DNA of 64,000 nucleotides from PRS1 sp965250265 (GCA_965250265.1 CBDFNO010000011.1:186001-250000); one strand, 5' to 3'; shown: positions 17,542-28,305, counted from the first letter of the stretch. Notes: generated from the letters alone by a model not told the origin. Numbers and translations are program-made.

Positions 17542-19095
17542 CTATAACCATTTAAACAACCTTTCAAAAAAAGATCTTTTTTTTATTTTGAATTCTACAA
17601 CATAAACGCCAAAATTATCAAACGTTTTATTTGAATGTCTTTTAATTTGCATTGGGAATTCGATTTGTAAATCTTCATTTAAAGTTCCTGACTTTAAAAT
17701 TGTGTCGTAATTTTCAACATCTTTAATTGTAAAAGACATTCCTTTTTTTAGGTTATAATTTGAGAAGTCAACTTTTACATCTTTGCCTTCTTTGCTAAAA
17801 AGTACTACTCTAAATGAATTTTCTTTATACTCATTTTTAGTTATATTTAAAACGTTATTTAAATTAAACTCTTTAAAGTTCTTGTATTTAGTTTTTATTT
17901 CTAATCCATATTTGGCATTCCATTGTGAAATGGTATAATCTTGAACTCCCTGAATACGTATAGGTTTATTATTCCTTGTATAGTAGGTATTATTAGAAAA
18001 ATTCCAATCCTTATTATTTATGTGTTTTATTGCCGATTGTCGAAAACGCACATAACCGCTATAAACTATATTGCCTTTAAAGGTTATCGACTTGACATCT
18101 AAAATTCTAATAGCATCTTTTCTACCAATAATAATATTATTTAACACTTTAATATTTTCTATTGGAGCCTTGTTATTAAATCCTAATGTAAGTGATGAGG
18201 CATTGTTGTTTTCAATAGTGTTAGAAAGTGAAGTATTATGGTAAAAGATATTGTTTTCAACTGTAATATTTTTAGCGATGTTAATTCCATTTTTATCGTT
18301 AGTTGCAATAATTAAATTATCTCTAAAAGTTCCTGAAACCAAACCACTATTAAAAAGTACATTATTATCTAAAGTTACATTTTTTACATATTCGCTGGTT
18401 GCTTTTCCATTATCTGACCAAACCTCGATGCCTTTGTAATAATTGTTAAAAATTATGTTATTAGTAATTAACCTTATTTTATTACTTTCATTTTGAATAT
18501 AAATTCCAACTCCACTTCCTCTTTTTTTGGACATATATCCATTATTGTAAATCAGACAGCCATCAATAACTGATCCCCCCGTACGTTTCCATGAACCAAA
18601 GCCAGATCCGGGATTATTATGGATTACAAGATTAATAAATTTACAATCAATACCTGAAGTATGACTCACACCACCAACTAATTCGAAATTCGCGTCTTTT
18701 TGGTTTCTTGTAAATTCACCTAACCAAGTGACTTCAAAATCTTTATATATTACATTTTTACCTTTTACTTCTAAAACAAATTTTTTGTTAGATGTAATGT
18801 TTCCGTTTAGAATGACTTTATCGTTTTTATAAGCTGAAACAGTAATAAACTTGTTCGGCTTATTGCTTTTTAGCATACTTATATATCTTCCATTATAAAC
18901 ACCTTTATGTATCCAAATAATGTCTCCTCCATCGACACTTTTTGTTGATTGACTTAAAGCTGTTTGCAAATCCCAAGGATTTTTAAGACTTCCATTTCCA
19001 GAAGAATTTATATTTGGAAACACATGGAATTCTTGTTGAGAGCTAATTGATAAATGAACAAATAGAAATAATAAGATATAATTATTAAGCTTCAT
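17542..19095 (-). CDS. exported right-handed parallel beta-helix protein
   Basis: The 517-residue protein has a signal peptide (LFVHLSISS-Q). The early part, 'GSLKNPWDLQTALSQ' and 'GDIIWIHKGVYNG', is the start typical of pectate-lyase-like/right-handed beta-helix proteins (PF13229). Many N-x-I/V-x-x-N turns follow ('NNIIFNNYYKGIEVWSDNG'). The last ~120 residues lie outside the helix. Such proteins bind or cleave polysaccharides; no catalytic residues could be assigned. It lies amid glycosyltransferase genes, so a surface or exopolysaccharide role is plausible. Confidence 0.75.
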   Translation of the reverse strand: MKLNNYILLFLFVHLSISSQQEFHVFPNINSSGNGSLKNPWDLQTALSQSTKSVDGGDIIWIHKGVYNGRYISMLKSNKPNKFITVSAYKNDKVILNGNITSNKKFVLEVKGKNVIYKDFEVTWLGEFTRNQKDANFELVGGVSHTSGIDCKFINLVIHNNPGSGFGSWKRTGGSVIDGCLIYNNGYMSKKRGSGVGIYIQNESNKIRLITNNIIFNNYYKGIEVWSDNGKATSEYVKNVTLDNNVLFNSGLVSGTFRDNLIIATNDKNGINIAKNITVENNIFYHNTSLSNTIENNNASSLTLGFNNKAPIENIKVLNNIIIGRKDAIRILDVKSITFKGNIVYSGYVRFRQSAIKHINNKDWNFSNNTYYTRNNKPIRIQGVQDYTISQWNAKYGLEIKTKYKNFKEFNLNNVLNITKNEYKENSFRVVLFSKEGKDVKVDFSNYNLKKGMSFTIKDVENYDTILKSGTLNEDLQIEFPMQIKRHSNKTFDNFGVYVVEFKIKKRSFFERLFKWL

Positions 19096-19173
19096 ATTTG
19101 TAAAATTACAATTACTGTACCATTATAAAAATTCAATGCTTAAATAAAAATATTGATTAGATTTGGCGTCTAG

Positions 19174-20061
19174 ATGCTTTCAATATTAATACCAACATAT
19201 AACTATAATGCCTTCCCTCTTGCTGAAACCATAGAACGGCAAGCTTTAAAACTAGGGATAGTTTTTGAGATTATCTGTATTGATGATGGTTCTTTCTCTC
19301 CTCTTAATATTGAAAACCAAAAAATAAACTATTTAACCAACTGCAAATTCATTGAGAACATAAAAAATATTGGAAGTAAGGCTAACAGGCAGCTTCTTGC
19401 ACAAAAATCACATTATGATTGGTTGTTGTTTTTAGATGCTGACGTTATTCCAAAACACGATAACTTTATTGAGACTTACTTAAAAGAATTTAACAACAAA
19501 GCTGAAGCTATTTTTGGTGGTTTTGCATATTATGACACCAAACCTAATAAAGATAAAAGATTACGTTATACATTTGGTAAACGTCGAGAAGAGGTATTTG
19601 CCTTAATAAGAAATAAAAATCCATATAAGGTTATTATTTCTGCAAATTTTTTAATCAAGAAAAAATTGTATTTAAAAATTAACCATAAATATTTATTAAA
19701 TCTTTATGGTCTAGATTATTTGTTTGGAGCTTTATTAAAGTTTAATAAAATAGTAGTAAATCACATTGATAATGAAGTTTATCATTTAGGAATTGATGAC
19801 AATTTAGCCTATTTAGAAAAAACAAGAAAAGCTGTAGAAACTTTATCATATTTATATGGTTTAAAGAAAATACAATCAAATAAAATTAGTTTACTTAAAG
19901 CATTTAGAATTTTACGTAATTTAGGTTTAACAAAAATTTTCGGAAAGGTGATTTTGAAATTTAATTTAAGAATTGAAAAAAACTTGATGAGTAAGCAACC
20001 TAACATATTTTTATTTGATTTATATAGATTAGGTTATTTTTGTAAAATTAATCACTTATAA
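19174..20061 (+). CDS. glycosyltransferase family 2
   Basis: The 295-residue protein starts 'MLSILIPTYNYN', with 'CIDDGSF' and the metal-binding DxD in 'FLDADVIP' (about 90-94), giving a GT-A fold. The rest is a basic, helical acceptor-binding region. It is cytosolic or membrane-associated and transfers a nucleotide-sugar unit to a surface glycan. The stop overlaps the next GT2 start (TAATG), so the two are coupled. Confidence 0.85.
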   Translation: MLSILIPTYNYNAFPLAETIERQALKLGIVFEIICIDDGSFSPLNIENQKINYLTNCKFIENIKNIGSKANRQLLAQKSHYDWLLFLDADVIPKHDNFIETYLKEFNNKAEAIFGGFAYYDTKPNKDKRLRYTFGKRREEVFALIRNKNPYKVIISANFLIKKKLYLKINHKYLLNLYGLDYLFGALLKFNKIVVNHIDNEVYHLGIDDNLAYLEKTRKAVETLSYLYGLKKIQSNKISLLKAFRILRNLGLTKIFGKVILKFNLRIEKNLMSKQPNIFLFDLYRLGYFCKINHL

Positions 20062-21008
20062 TGCAGCCATTTTTTTCAATAATAATTCCTCTTTATAATA
20101 AAGAAAATCATATTAAAGACACTTTAATTAGTGTACTAAATCAATCGTTTACAGATTTTGAAATTATTCTCATTAATGACGGCTCGACAGATAAAAGTGT
20201 TGAAAAAGCAGTTTCAATTAAAGATGAGAGAATACAATTATTTTCTATTGAAAATCAAGGTGTTTCTAAAGCAAGAAATTACGGAATCGATAAAGCAAAT
20301 GCCTCATTAATTGTTTTTATGGATGCTGATGATACTTGGGAAGTAATCCATTTAGAACATTTAAAAACATTATTTGAAAAATTTCCAAACTGTGGTTTAT
20401 ATGCTACAGCTTACACTAAACAAATTAATATAATAAAAATTCCTTCAGTTTATAAAAACATCCCTGAACAATACAATTGGATGGGAATTGTAGATAACTT
20501 CTTTGAGTCTAGCCTAATTAATTGCATAGCTTGGACTTCTGCGGTTATGATACCTAAAAAAATAATTAATGAGATTGGTGGTTTTGATGAAAGCATAACA
20601 CTTGGTGCAGGTGAAGATACAGACCTTTGGATTAGAATTGCCTTAAAGCATCCTGTTGCGTTTAGCAATACTGTAACTGCAGTTCATAATATACATGCTG
20701 AAAATAGAATATCTAACTCGAACACAAATCTTCGTAAGTTTATCAATTTAGATAAATTTGAAAGTGTCACTAAACAAAATAAATCATTAAAAAAGTATTT
20801 AGATTTAAATAGGTACTCTATTGCTATTCAATATAAATTAGTTGGCAATAAGCTAAATGCTGACCAATATAAAAGTGGTATTGATTTTAAAAATTTGAAT
20901 TATAAACAACGATTTTTACTTCAATGTAACTCTTCTGTTTTAAAATTATTATTAGGATTTAAACTTAAATTACAACAATATAGAATTAACTTAAGTAGTT
21001 TTAGGTAG
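20061..21008 (+). CDS. glycosyltransferase family 2
   Basis: The 315-residue GT-A enzyme has 'FFSIIIPLYNKENHI', 'ILINDGSTDKS', 'ARNYGIDKA' and the DxD 'FMDADDTW'. Downstream 'GEDTDLWIRIAL' carries the acidic catalytic motif usual in GT2 (ED). It is coupled to the preceding GT2 and converges on the GT4 gene (gap 17 bp). It likely adds a sugar to O-antigen or exopolysaccharide. Confidence 0.88.
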   Translation: MQPFFSIIIPLYNKENHIKDTLISVLNQSFTDFEIILINDGSTDKSVEKAVSIKDERIQLFSIENQGVSKARNYGIDKANASLIVFMDADDTWEVIHLEHLKTLFEKFPNCGLYATAYTKQINIIKIPSVYKNIPEQYNWMGIVDNFFESSLINCIAWTSAVMIPKKIINEIGGFDESITLGAGEDTDLWIRIALKHPVAFSNTVTAVHNIHAENRISNSNTNLRKFINLDKFESVTKQNKSLKKYLDLNRYSIAIQYKLVGNKLNADQYKSGIDFKNLNYKQRFLLQCNSSVLKLLLGFKLKLQQYRINLSSFR

Positions 21009-21025
21009 AACTTGAGATAGGTTTG

Positions 21026-22123
21026 CTAATTTTCAATCTCTTCAATTATATTTTGCCATTGTTTTGATATTTCTTTTTCTGAAAATTTTAATGAACTTTT
21101 TAAGGCATTTTCACTTAACGTTTCCAAAGACACATTAGTAACCATATCATTTAATGCCTCTGTAAAAATTTGAATGACATTAGGTTTTACTAATAAACCA
21201 TTATAATTATCAATAACAATTTCTGAAGGTCCAGTTTTACAATCAACAGCAACTATTGGTGTACCACACGCAAGCGACTCGACGAGTGTTAAAGGGAATC
21301 CTTCAAAATGACTTGTTAATACTGTAAATAAAGCTCCTTTGACATAATTATAAGGGTTTTCTACAAATGGAATAAAGACAATGTCGCTTTCTAAATTAAG
21401 TAGTACAGCTAAATTTTTCAATTCAATTAAGTCCTCACCTTCTCCCAACAAAACCAATTTTATTCCTTTTTGTGGTAATAATGATTGCTGATACGATTTA
21501 ATAAGGAATTTTAAATTTTTATGAGATTCTAACATCCTTCCAAAATATAATATATAGCTATATGGTAATTTTGGTAGCTCAAAATCTTGTTTAATCAAAG
21601 ATCCATCAAAAGTATTATATATTGTTTTTACATTGTTAAAACCATATGCTTTAATTATATGATTTTTTGCTTCATTACATACTGCAATAATTTTATATGC
21701 TTTTTTATATAAACTTCTTAAAAGTATAGGGTATTTTTTTAGTTTTTTTGAAAAATCATTAAGGTTTAATACATAGACTACAGGAAACTTATTATAAATA
21801 TATTTGGTGAAAAGAAATTCAACACGAATAGAATTTGAACGCATTCTATTATCAACAACTAAATCAAATTTACCCTTTTTTAATATTTGTTTTAGTTTAA
21901 TTGCTTTGTTAAATTTTATAAATAAATTTTCTTTAAAAGAATTATCTTTTGCTAAAACTTCCAAAGACCCTTTATAATTGTAAACAATATCATTGTGCAT
22001 TGATATAATAGTAACTTTGTGACCTAAAGATGTATGCATTAACGATTGTAATGCAGCATTTTTTTCGGCACCACCAGTTCCTAAAGATGTGGTAATGATT
22101 GCTATTTTTTTAAAATCTAGCAT
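21026..22123 (-). CDS. glycosyltransferase family 4
   Basis: The 365-residue GT-B protein has an N-terminal 'TTSLGTGGAEKNA' acceptor-domain start, linker 'YILYFGRMLESHKNLKFLI', and the C-terminal E-x7-E motif in 'HFEGFPLTLVESLACG'. The retaining mechanism is known for the family. It overlaps the EptA-like gene by one base (its start at 22123 is that gene's last base), so it is translationally coupled. It belongs to the same surface-glycan region as the GT2 pair. Confidence 0.88.
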   Translation of the reverse strand: MLDFKKIAIITTSLGTGGAEKNAALQSLMHTSLGHKVTIISMHNDIVYNYKGSLEVLAKDNSFKENLFIKFNKAIKLKQILKKGKFDLVVDNRMRSNSIRVEFLFTKYIYNKFPVVYVLNLNDFSKKLKKYPILLRSLYKKAYKIIAVCNEAKNHIIKAYGFNNVKTIYNTFDGSLIKQDFELPKLPYSYILYFGRMLESHKNLKFLIKSYQQSLLPQKGIKLVLLGEGEDLIELKNLAVLLNLESDIVFIPFVENPYNYVKGALFTVLTSHFEGFPLTLVESLACGTPIVAVDCKTGPSEIVIDNYNGLLVKPNVIQIFTEALNDMVTNVSLETLSENALKSSLKFSEKEISKQWQNIIEEIEN

Positions 22124-23748
22124 TATTTATTTAAATCAGTTTCTATTAATAACGAATCATAATCTTTATTACCTAAAATCTTTCTTTTTCGTTCTTTAAA
22201 AGCTTTACTAAATATGCTTCTCGACAAATCTACTTCGTCACCTTTAACTGAAGTTAAATCAGCAATGGAATGAAATAAATCATCAATCATATAAGCTCTG
22301 TTTAAATTAATATCAATATTATTTTGTTGTTTAAACAATTTAGATTGCCATAAAATAAATGGAATTTGATACATAGGTAAAGTTCCTATATCGTCATTAT
22401 GTCCAACAAAATCGATTGTATGGTAAACTTCGTCGCCATGATCTGAAAAATAAAGCACAAAGCTTTCTGTATCAGCATTTTTAGCCTTATTAATTATTTC
22501 ATTAATTACATAATCATTATACAAAACTGCATTATCATATTCGTTAATAATAGTTTTTACTTTTTTTGTATTGAATAATATATTTGAAGGATTTTCCTTA
22601 AAAATATTAAATTTTTCAGGATACCTGTTTTTGTAATATAAATGTGTGCCTAACAAGTGAACAAATAAGACTTTATTGTTGCTCAAATCTTTAATAATAG
22701 TATCTATTTTACTAAATATTGCTTCGTCATAAATTCTTGTGTCTTCTGAACTATCTGTTGATAGATAAATTTGTTTTTTAGTAGCTGTAGCAATTTTGGT
22801 GATTTCGGTTTCGGCAAAACCTACAGGTTGTTGGTTAGAAATCCAATAAGTTTCAAATCCAGAAGCGTTTAAAAGCTGTACGATAGAACCTTGTTTAGCA
22901 TTATTGCGATTTTCATAATTTCTTAAACTTAGAGCCTTACTAATCGATTCTGTTGTCCAAGCATGTGGACTAATTACATTGGAATATACTTGTAAATCTG
23001 TTTGAGTTGATAATAATGGATTAGTCTTTCTATTGTAACCATACAAAGACATATTTTGGCTTGTTGTAGATTCGCCAATAATAATGACGTATAATTTCCC
23101 TTCGTCTTCTTTCAAAATTTGGGCATCATTAAAAATTCCTTTTTTGCTTTCAAAGGAAGAAGGCTTTAAAATATCAGATTCAAAATAAACTACATAAAAT
23201 GATTTAAGTATTAAATACGGAAAATTTTGATGTTTTATAATTGAAAAATTTAATGAAACTACAATCGCAACTGTTGTTAAAATTGCTGTAGTTTTGTTTA
23301 ATCTGTTGTTAAAATTAAAATACTCAAAACTCTTTATAAAAAGGACAGCTACAATAAATGCTAAAATTAATATAAGAAATACAATTAGTTTAAAATCAAC
23401 ATAAAACGATAAAAACTCATTCGTTTCTTCATAATTAGATTCAAAAGCAATATATATAGCTGAAGCACTTATATTGGTTTTAAAAATATAATAATATGAA
23501 GTTTCTATAGCAAGAAAAACAGCATAAACACAAAAGAAACTTTTAAAATAAAGCGTTTTAAATTTATTTAAAGTTAGATAATAAAATGGCAGAATTAATA
23601 AAATAGCGAGTAAACTGTTTTCTAAAAGATTGTAAAATCTTTCAACTCTAAATTTTGCAAAAAGCACTTCAAAAATGAATGAAATAATAATTATTGTAAA
23701 GAATAATAATTCTACTTTTTGAAATTTATTTAATACTTTGTTCGGCAT
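22123..23748 (-). CDS. phosphoethanolamine transferase / sulfatase-family membrane protein (EptA-like)
   Basis: The start at ATG 23748 (MPNKVLNKF, 541 aa) is preferred over a TTG at 23781, because AAGAAAC precedes it. Five transmembrane helices (to about residue 180) are followed by a periplasmic alkaline-phosphatase-type domain. 'IIGESTTSQNMSLYGYNR' carries the nucleophilic Thr, and 'FSDHGDEVYH' and 'FVGHNDD' supply metal ligands. Such enzymes move phosphoethanolamine onto lipid A or glycans. The start lies inside the end of the frameshifted flippase gene and the stop overlaps the GT4 gene. Confidence 0.82.
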   Translation of the reverse strand: MPNKVLNKFQKVELLFFTIIIISFIFEVLFAKFRVERFYNLLENSLLAILLILPFYYLTLNKFKTLYFKSFFCVYAVFLAIETSYYYIFKTNISASAIYIAFESNYEETNEFLSFYVDFKLIVFLILILAFIVAVLFIKSFEYFNFNNRLNKTTAILTTVAIVVSLNFSIIKHQNFPYLILKSFYVVYFESDILKPSSFESKKGIFNDAQILKEDEGKLYVIIIGESTTSQNMSLYGYNRKTNPLLSTQTDLQVYSNVISPHAWTTESISKALSLRNYENRNNAKQGSIVQLLNASGFETYWISNQQPVGFAETEITKIATATKKQIYLSTDSSEDTRIYDEAIFSKIDTIIKDLSNNKVLFVHLLGTHLYYKNRYPEKFNIFKENPSNILFNTKKVKTIINEYDNAVLYNDYVINEIINKAKNADTESFVLYFSDHGDEVYHTIDFVGHNDDIGTLPMYQIPFILWQSKLFKQQNNIDINLNRAYMIDDLFHSIADLTSVKGDEVDLSRSIFSKAFKERKRKILGNKDYDSLLIETDLNK

Positions 23749-25034
23749 GTTTCTTAACAAAAATTTTATCCTTAAAAACAAATAACATCAATAATGTATA
23801 TAAAACAAAAGTAATAGTATGTGCTTTTACAACTCCTAATATTCCTAAAGTATCAATTAAATATATACTTGTGAAATAAATAACCGAAATATAAAATAAT
23901 TCGCAGAGCAAATATAATTTAATCATTCTTTTAGCTTGCAATTGAAAAGCTATTGTAAACGATACAATCTTAAAAAAATCTCCAACCAGTTGCCATAAAA
24001 ACAATTGTTGCATTGGTAAAAAATCGTCAGTAAGCACTATTTTTATTAGTAAAACTCTAAACACATATATAAATACAAAGCCAACAATAATTACTGGCAA
24101 TAACGATTTATAAAAATTAAAAATAATATCTCTAAATTTACTATCAGTTTTTGCTTCAGATAACATTGGCAATAAGTACATACTAAATAGAGTATAGACA
24201 AATATCATATAATAATTAGAAATTTTTCGCATTGCTTCCCAATAACCTGCATCTGTTGCTCCAATATTTTCGATAATATGATTTCTTATTAATAAGAATA
24301 CGATAGGAATCATTATCCCTGAAAAAAGTGTCATCGAAAAAAAAGAAGCTACTTTTTTAAAATATCCATTAGAAATTGTTGAAAAATCAATGTTTGAAAT
24401 TATTTGTTTCAATAATCCATATTTATAAAAAAGGGAGAAAAATAATAATATTGGTGTTAATACTATTGATAAAAGGGCGCCTTGCAATTGTTGCCTACTC
24501 ATTAAAAAGACAATCAATAATGTAGCAACTATATATCCAATAATATTAATTTGGACTAAAACCTTAATTTTTTGCAAACCATTTATTATTGATAAAAAAA
24601 ACATTTGCGATGAGTAAAAAGGAACAACTAAAGCTGCTATTTTAAATAAAAAAGAGTAATCATTATTATTAAAAACAAACTGACTAATAAAATCTGAAAA
24701 TAGGAAAAGTATGATAGACAAAACAATTGTGACACATAGCACAAGCAAAAAGGAAGAAGAAATAACTTTTTTTAATTGAAGTTTATCAGCTTTACTATTA
24801 GCAACATATTTTATAACTCCATTTTTTAATTCCTAAAGAAGACAAACTCTCTACCGATTGCATAAAGTTTGATAAGTTTCCCACTATTGCCATTCCTGAA
24901 GGCCCTAAAAAAAAAGCCATAGCTTTAGATGTTACAAAGCCAGTTATTAGTCTTACAAAAACACTTACAGAATTATAGGATGCTATCTTTAATAGCATAT
25001 TTGTTTTAAAATAATTCTTTATTCTGGTTAACAT
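23726..25034 (-). pseudogene. Wzx-type O-antigen flippase, broken by a +1 frameshift
   Basis: Two frames make up one gene: residues from ATG 25034 ('MLTRIKNYFKTN') run to '...SSLGIKKWSY', where a stop follows. A different frame then continues 'NGVIKYVANSKADKLQLKK' into 'LVLCVTIVLSI' and on to the end at 23726. The switch lies in a run of six T (24822-24827; six A on the coding strand). With five A the frame reads GIKNGVIKY, matching the neighbour's GLYKGIVKY. The repaired gene would have exactly 435 codons, as does the adjacent paralogue. Twelve or so TM helices (MatE/polysaccharide-biosynthesis family) would flip lipid-linked glycan. It may be a real mutation, a phase-variable tract or an assembly error. 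Confidence 0.85.
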
Positions 25035-25042
25035 TTTTTAGT

Positions 25043-26350
25043 CTAATCCAATTGACTTTTTTTAGAAACTTTTCCAAAAAGAGAACTTCTGAATATTAAT
25101 AATATCATTCCAAAATACAACAAATAGGTAACAAAATGAGCTATATTAGCTCCTTTTACACCGTACATATCAACAAAATAAATACTTGTTAAATATAAAA
25201 TGATAACTAAAAATATTTCCATAAAAATGTAGTGTAAAAGCATTTTTTTAGCAATAAATTGATAGGCTATTACTACAGATAAGACTTTAACAAAATCACC
25301 TAATAATTGCCAACCAAAAAGGTCTTGTACAGCATCAAATTCTTTTGTTAAGAACAAAGCAACAAAAAATGGTCTTAAAAAATAAATTACAATTAATCCT
25401 AAACCAATTATTGGCATTATCTTTTTGTAGAAACTAAATACTTCTTTTCTAAATTCTTTTTTGCTTTCAATTTCTGCAAAACGAGGTAAAAAATATAATG
25501 CCATTAAAGAATTAATAAACATTAAATAATACGATGAAATTCTATTCATAGCTTCCCAAAAACCTGCATCTTTCATCCCTTCAGAAGATATAATATAATT
25601 ACGAATTATAATAAAAACGAGTGGTAGTGCTATTCCTGAAACTAATACCATTAAAACAAATGGGCTAAACTTTTTAATCCATTTAAAATCTACATTGCTT
25701 ACTTTAATGGATGTTGTTAAACTCCTTCTATTTAAAATACCAACCAATGTGATTAAGAAAATTAATGAAGGTGCAATAACTACCGAAATTAATGCTCCAT
25801 CAATATTATTCTGATAAATTAAAATAAGCGTTACACACAGCCCCATTATTTGCCCTATAATATTGATAATCAATAAGATTTTGTATTTACTAAACCCATT
25901 CATTATAGAAAAACAAAATACATTTAGTGTATAAAATGGAAGCGCTAAAGCCATAACTTTTACCACATATGCATATTCATATTGAGTAGAAAAAATCAAA
26001 TCACTAATAGCTTTTGCGTTATAATAGCATAAAAAACTAATGAAAATAGTAGTTAGAAAACCTAAATAATAAGATGTAGAAATGGTTTTACTTAATTTTA
26101 AAGAATCGTCTTTAAATTCTCCTATATACTTAACAATACCTTTATAGAGTCCAACTGTTGCAAAAGATTGAATGCCATTTAAAAAGTTTTTAAGATTACC
26201 TATAAGTGCTAACCCTTCGGCTCCAACAAAAACAGCAATAAATTTAGTAGTTAAAAGTCCCGCAACAATTTTGGTAATTATATTTGCTGAATTTAATCCA
26301 GCTACATTTACTAAAACTTTGCTATTTATATAATCGAATAATCTCTTCAA
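25043..26350 (-). CDS. Wzx-type polysaccharide flippase (MVF/MatE family)
   Basis: This is a 435-residue integral membrane protein with about 12 hydrophobic segments and the N-terminal 'ITKIVAGLLTTKFIAVFVGAEGLALIGNL' typical of O-antigen translocases. It is a tandem paralogue of the broken flippase 8 bp downstream, with shared motifs such as 'FWEAMNRISSYYLMF' versus 'YWEAMRKISNYYMIF'. It would move undecaprenyl-linked oligosaccharide across the inner membrane. This intact copy could supply the function lost in its neighbour. Confidence 0.88.
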   Translation of the reverse strand: MKRLFDYINSKVLVNVAGLNSANIITKIVAGLLTTKFIAVFVGAEGLALIGNLKNFLNGIQSFATVGLYKGIVKYIGEFKDDSLKLSKTISTSYYLGFLTTIFISFLCYYNAKAISDLIFSTQYEYAYVVKVMALALPFYTLNVFCFSIMNGFSKYKILLIINIIGQIMGLCVTLILIYQNNIDGALISVVIAPSLIFLITLVGILNRRSLTTSIKVSNVDFKWIKKFSPFVLMVLVSGIALPLVFIIIRNYIISSEGMKDAGFWEAMNRISSYYLMFINSLMALYFLPRFAEIESKKEFRKEVFSFYKKIMPIIGLGLIVIYFLRPFFVALFLTKEFDAVQDLFGWQLLGDFVKVLSVVIAYQFIAKKMLLHYIFMEIFLVIILYLTSIYFVDMYGVKGANIAHFVTYLLYFGMILLIFRSSLFGKVSKKSQLD

Positions 26351-26505
26351 TAAAAATGAATTTATTTGTTGTAGCTGAAACTACTGTCTTTTTTTATTTG
26401 AAATTTGATTCGCTAAAGCATAATGAAATATTCTACTTAAGCTGTTTCAAAGATACAAAATCATTTCACCTTATCATTGAGAAATTAAGCTATCAGAATT
26501 ACAAA

Positions 26506-28305
26506 TTAGATTGCTTTTGATCTTTTACGTTCAACTTCGGTCAATAAAACTTTACGTAATCTTAAATGATTAGGCGTAACCTCAACGTATTCATCCTTTT
26601 GTATGTATTCTAAAGCTTCTTCTAATGAAAACTTAATAGCAGGAACAATTTTGGCTTTATCATCTGCACCTGATGAGCGCACATTCGACATCTTTTTAGT
26701 TTTAGTAATATTTATGACCATATCATCACCACGAGAATTTTCTCCAATAACTTGTCCTTCATAAATATCTTCGCCAGGGTCTACAAAAAACTTTCCACGA
26801 TCTTGTAATTTATCTATAGAATAAGGAATTGCTTTTCCTTTTTCCATAGAAACTAACGATCCATTTTGACGTTCTGGGATTCCTCCTTTTATAGGTTGAT
26901 ATTCTTTAAATCGATGTGCCATTATAGTCTCACCTGCAGTTGCTGTTAGTAATTGATTACGTAATCCTATAATTCCTCTTGAAGGCACTATAAACTGACA
27001 AACCATTCTATCTCCTTTAGCTTCCATACTTAGCATTTCCCCTTTTCGCATACTAATCATTTCTATAGCTTTACCAGAAACTTCTTCAGGTAAATCTATG
27101 GTCATATCTTCAAAAGGTTCACATTTAACACCATCAATCTCTTTTATAATAACTTGTGGTTGCCCAATTTGTAATTCGTAACCTTCGCGGCGCATCGTTT
27201 CTATTAATACAGACAGATGCAAAACTCCACGACCAAAAACTAAAAATTTATCTGCACTATCAGTTTCATTTACTCGAAGCGCTAAATTCTTTTCAAGCTC
27301 CTTATTAAGACGGTCTTTTATGTGTCGTGATGTTACATATTTACCATCTTTACCAAAAAAAGGTGAATCGTTTATGGTAAACAGCATACTCATAGTAGGC
27401 TCATCTATTGTTATAGTTTTAAGAGCAACGGGGTTTTCAAAATCTGCAATAGTATCTCCTATTTCGAAACCTTCTAATCCAACAATCGCACAAATATCAC
27501 CAGCCTGTACTTCATTTACTTTTTTACGCCCTAAACCTTCAAATGTATGGAGTTCTTTTATTTTAGATTTTACTACGCTTCCATTTCTTTTACAAAGCGA
27601 TATATTCATCCCTGTTTTTAACATTCCTCTTTGTAAACGACCAATCGCGATACGTCCCACAAATGAAGAAAAGTCTAAAGATGTAATTAACATTTGAGTA
27701 TTCCCATCTTCAATTGTAGGAGATGGTACGTGCTCAATAACCATATCTAACAAAGGTTCAATATTTGTGGTTGGATTTTGCCAATCTTCACTCATCCAAT
27801 TGTGTTTTGCTGATCCATAAACAGTTGGAAAATCCAATTGCCATTCTTCTGCACCAAGTTCAAACATTAAATCAAACACGGCTTCGTGCACTTCTTCCGG
27901 AGTACAATTTTCTTTATCTACTTTATTAATAACAACACAAGGTTTTAAACCAAGGTCTAGAGCTTTCTGTAATACAAATCTGGTTTGCGGCATAGGACCT
28001 TCAAAAGCATCTACCAGTAATAAAACACCATCTGCCATATTAAGAACACGCTCTACTTCTCCACCAAAATCGGCATGCCCAGGTGTGTCAATGATATTGA
28101 TCTTTGTGTTTTTATAAACTACTGAAACATTTTTAGAAGTAATAGTAATACCTCTTTCACGCTCCAAATCATTACTATCCAGAATTAGATCTCCAGTATT
28201 TTGATTTTCACGAAATAACTGACAATGATACATGATCTTATCTACCAAAGTAGTTTTACCATGATCTACATGAGCAATAATTGCAATGTTTTTTATATTA
28301 GCCAT
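26506..28305 (-). CDS. typA: translational GTPase TypA/BipA
   Basis: The 599-residue GTPase has G1 'AHVDHGKTT' (about 11-19), switch 'RERGITI', G3 'DTPGHADF' and G4 'NKVD', then domains II, III and the BipA C-terminal domain ('GKAIPYSI' and 'RSSGADDKAKI' are TypA-specific). It is a ribosome-binding LepA/EF-G relative that aids 50S assembly under cold or stress. Full length; single gene between the glycan cluster and divergent kdsA. Confidence 0.95.
   Translation of the reverse strand: MANIKNIAIIAHVDHGKTTLVDKIMYHCQLFRENQNTGDLILDSNDLERERGITITSKNVSVVYKNTKINIIDTPGHADFGGEVERVLNMADGVLLLVDAFEGPMPQTRFVLQKALDLGLKPCVVINKVDKENCTPEEVHEAVFDLMFELGAEEWQLDFPTVYGSAKHNWMSEDWQNPTTNIEPLLDMVIEHVPSPTIEDGNTQMLITSLDFSSFVGRIAIGRLQRGMLKTGMNISLCKRNGSVVKSKIKELHTFEGLGRKKVNEVQAGDICAIVGLEGFEIGDTIADFENPVALKTITIDEPTMSMLFTINDSPFFGKDGKYVTSRHIKDRLNKELEKNLALRVNETDSADKFLVFGRGVLHLSVLIETMRREGYELQIGQPQVIIKEIDGVKCEPFEDMTIDLPEEVSGKAIEMISMRKGEMLSMEAKGDRMVCQFIVPSRGIIGLRNQLLTATAGETIMAHRFKEYQPIKGGIPERQNGSLVSMEKGKAIPYSIDKLQDRGKFFVDPGEDIYEGQVIGENSRGDDMVINITKTKKMSNVRSSGADDKAKIVPAIKFSLEEALEYIQKDEYVEVTPNHLRLRKVLLTEVERKRSKAI

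Noticed and set aside
24822..24827. Programmed frameshift or transcriptional slippage in the flippase
   Set aside because: Full-length product would need a +1 shift on A AAA AAT without a stop or stimulatory hairpin in view, and six A are fewer than usual for slippage. Mutation or error is simpler.
26284..26520. Plus-strand open frame over the flippase start and typA end
   Set aside because: It overlaps two confident genes on the opposite strand and shows no protein-like pattern.
27320..27697. 125-codon plus-strand frame within typA
   Set aside because: It is antisense to conserved typA codons; a shadow frame.
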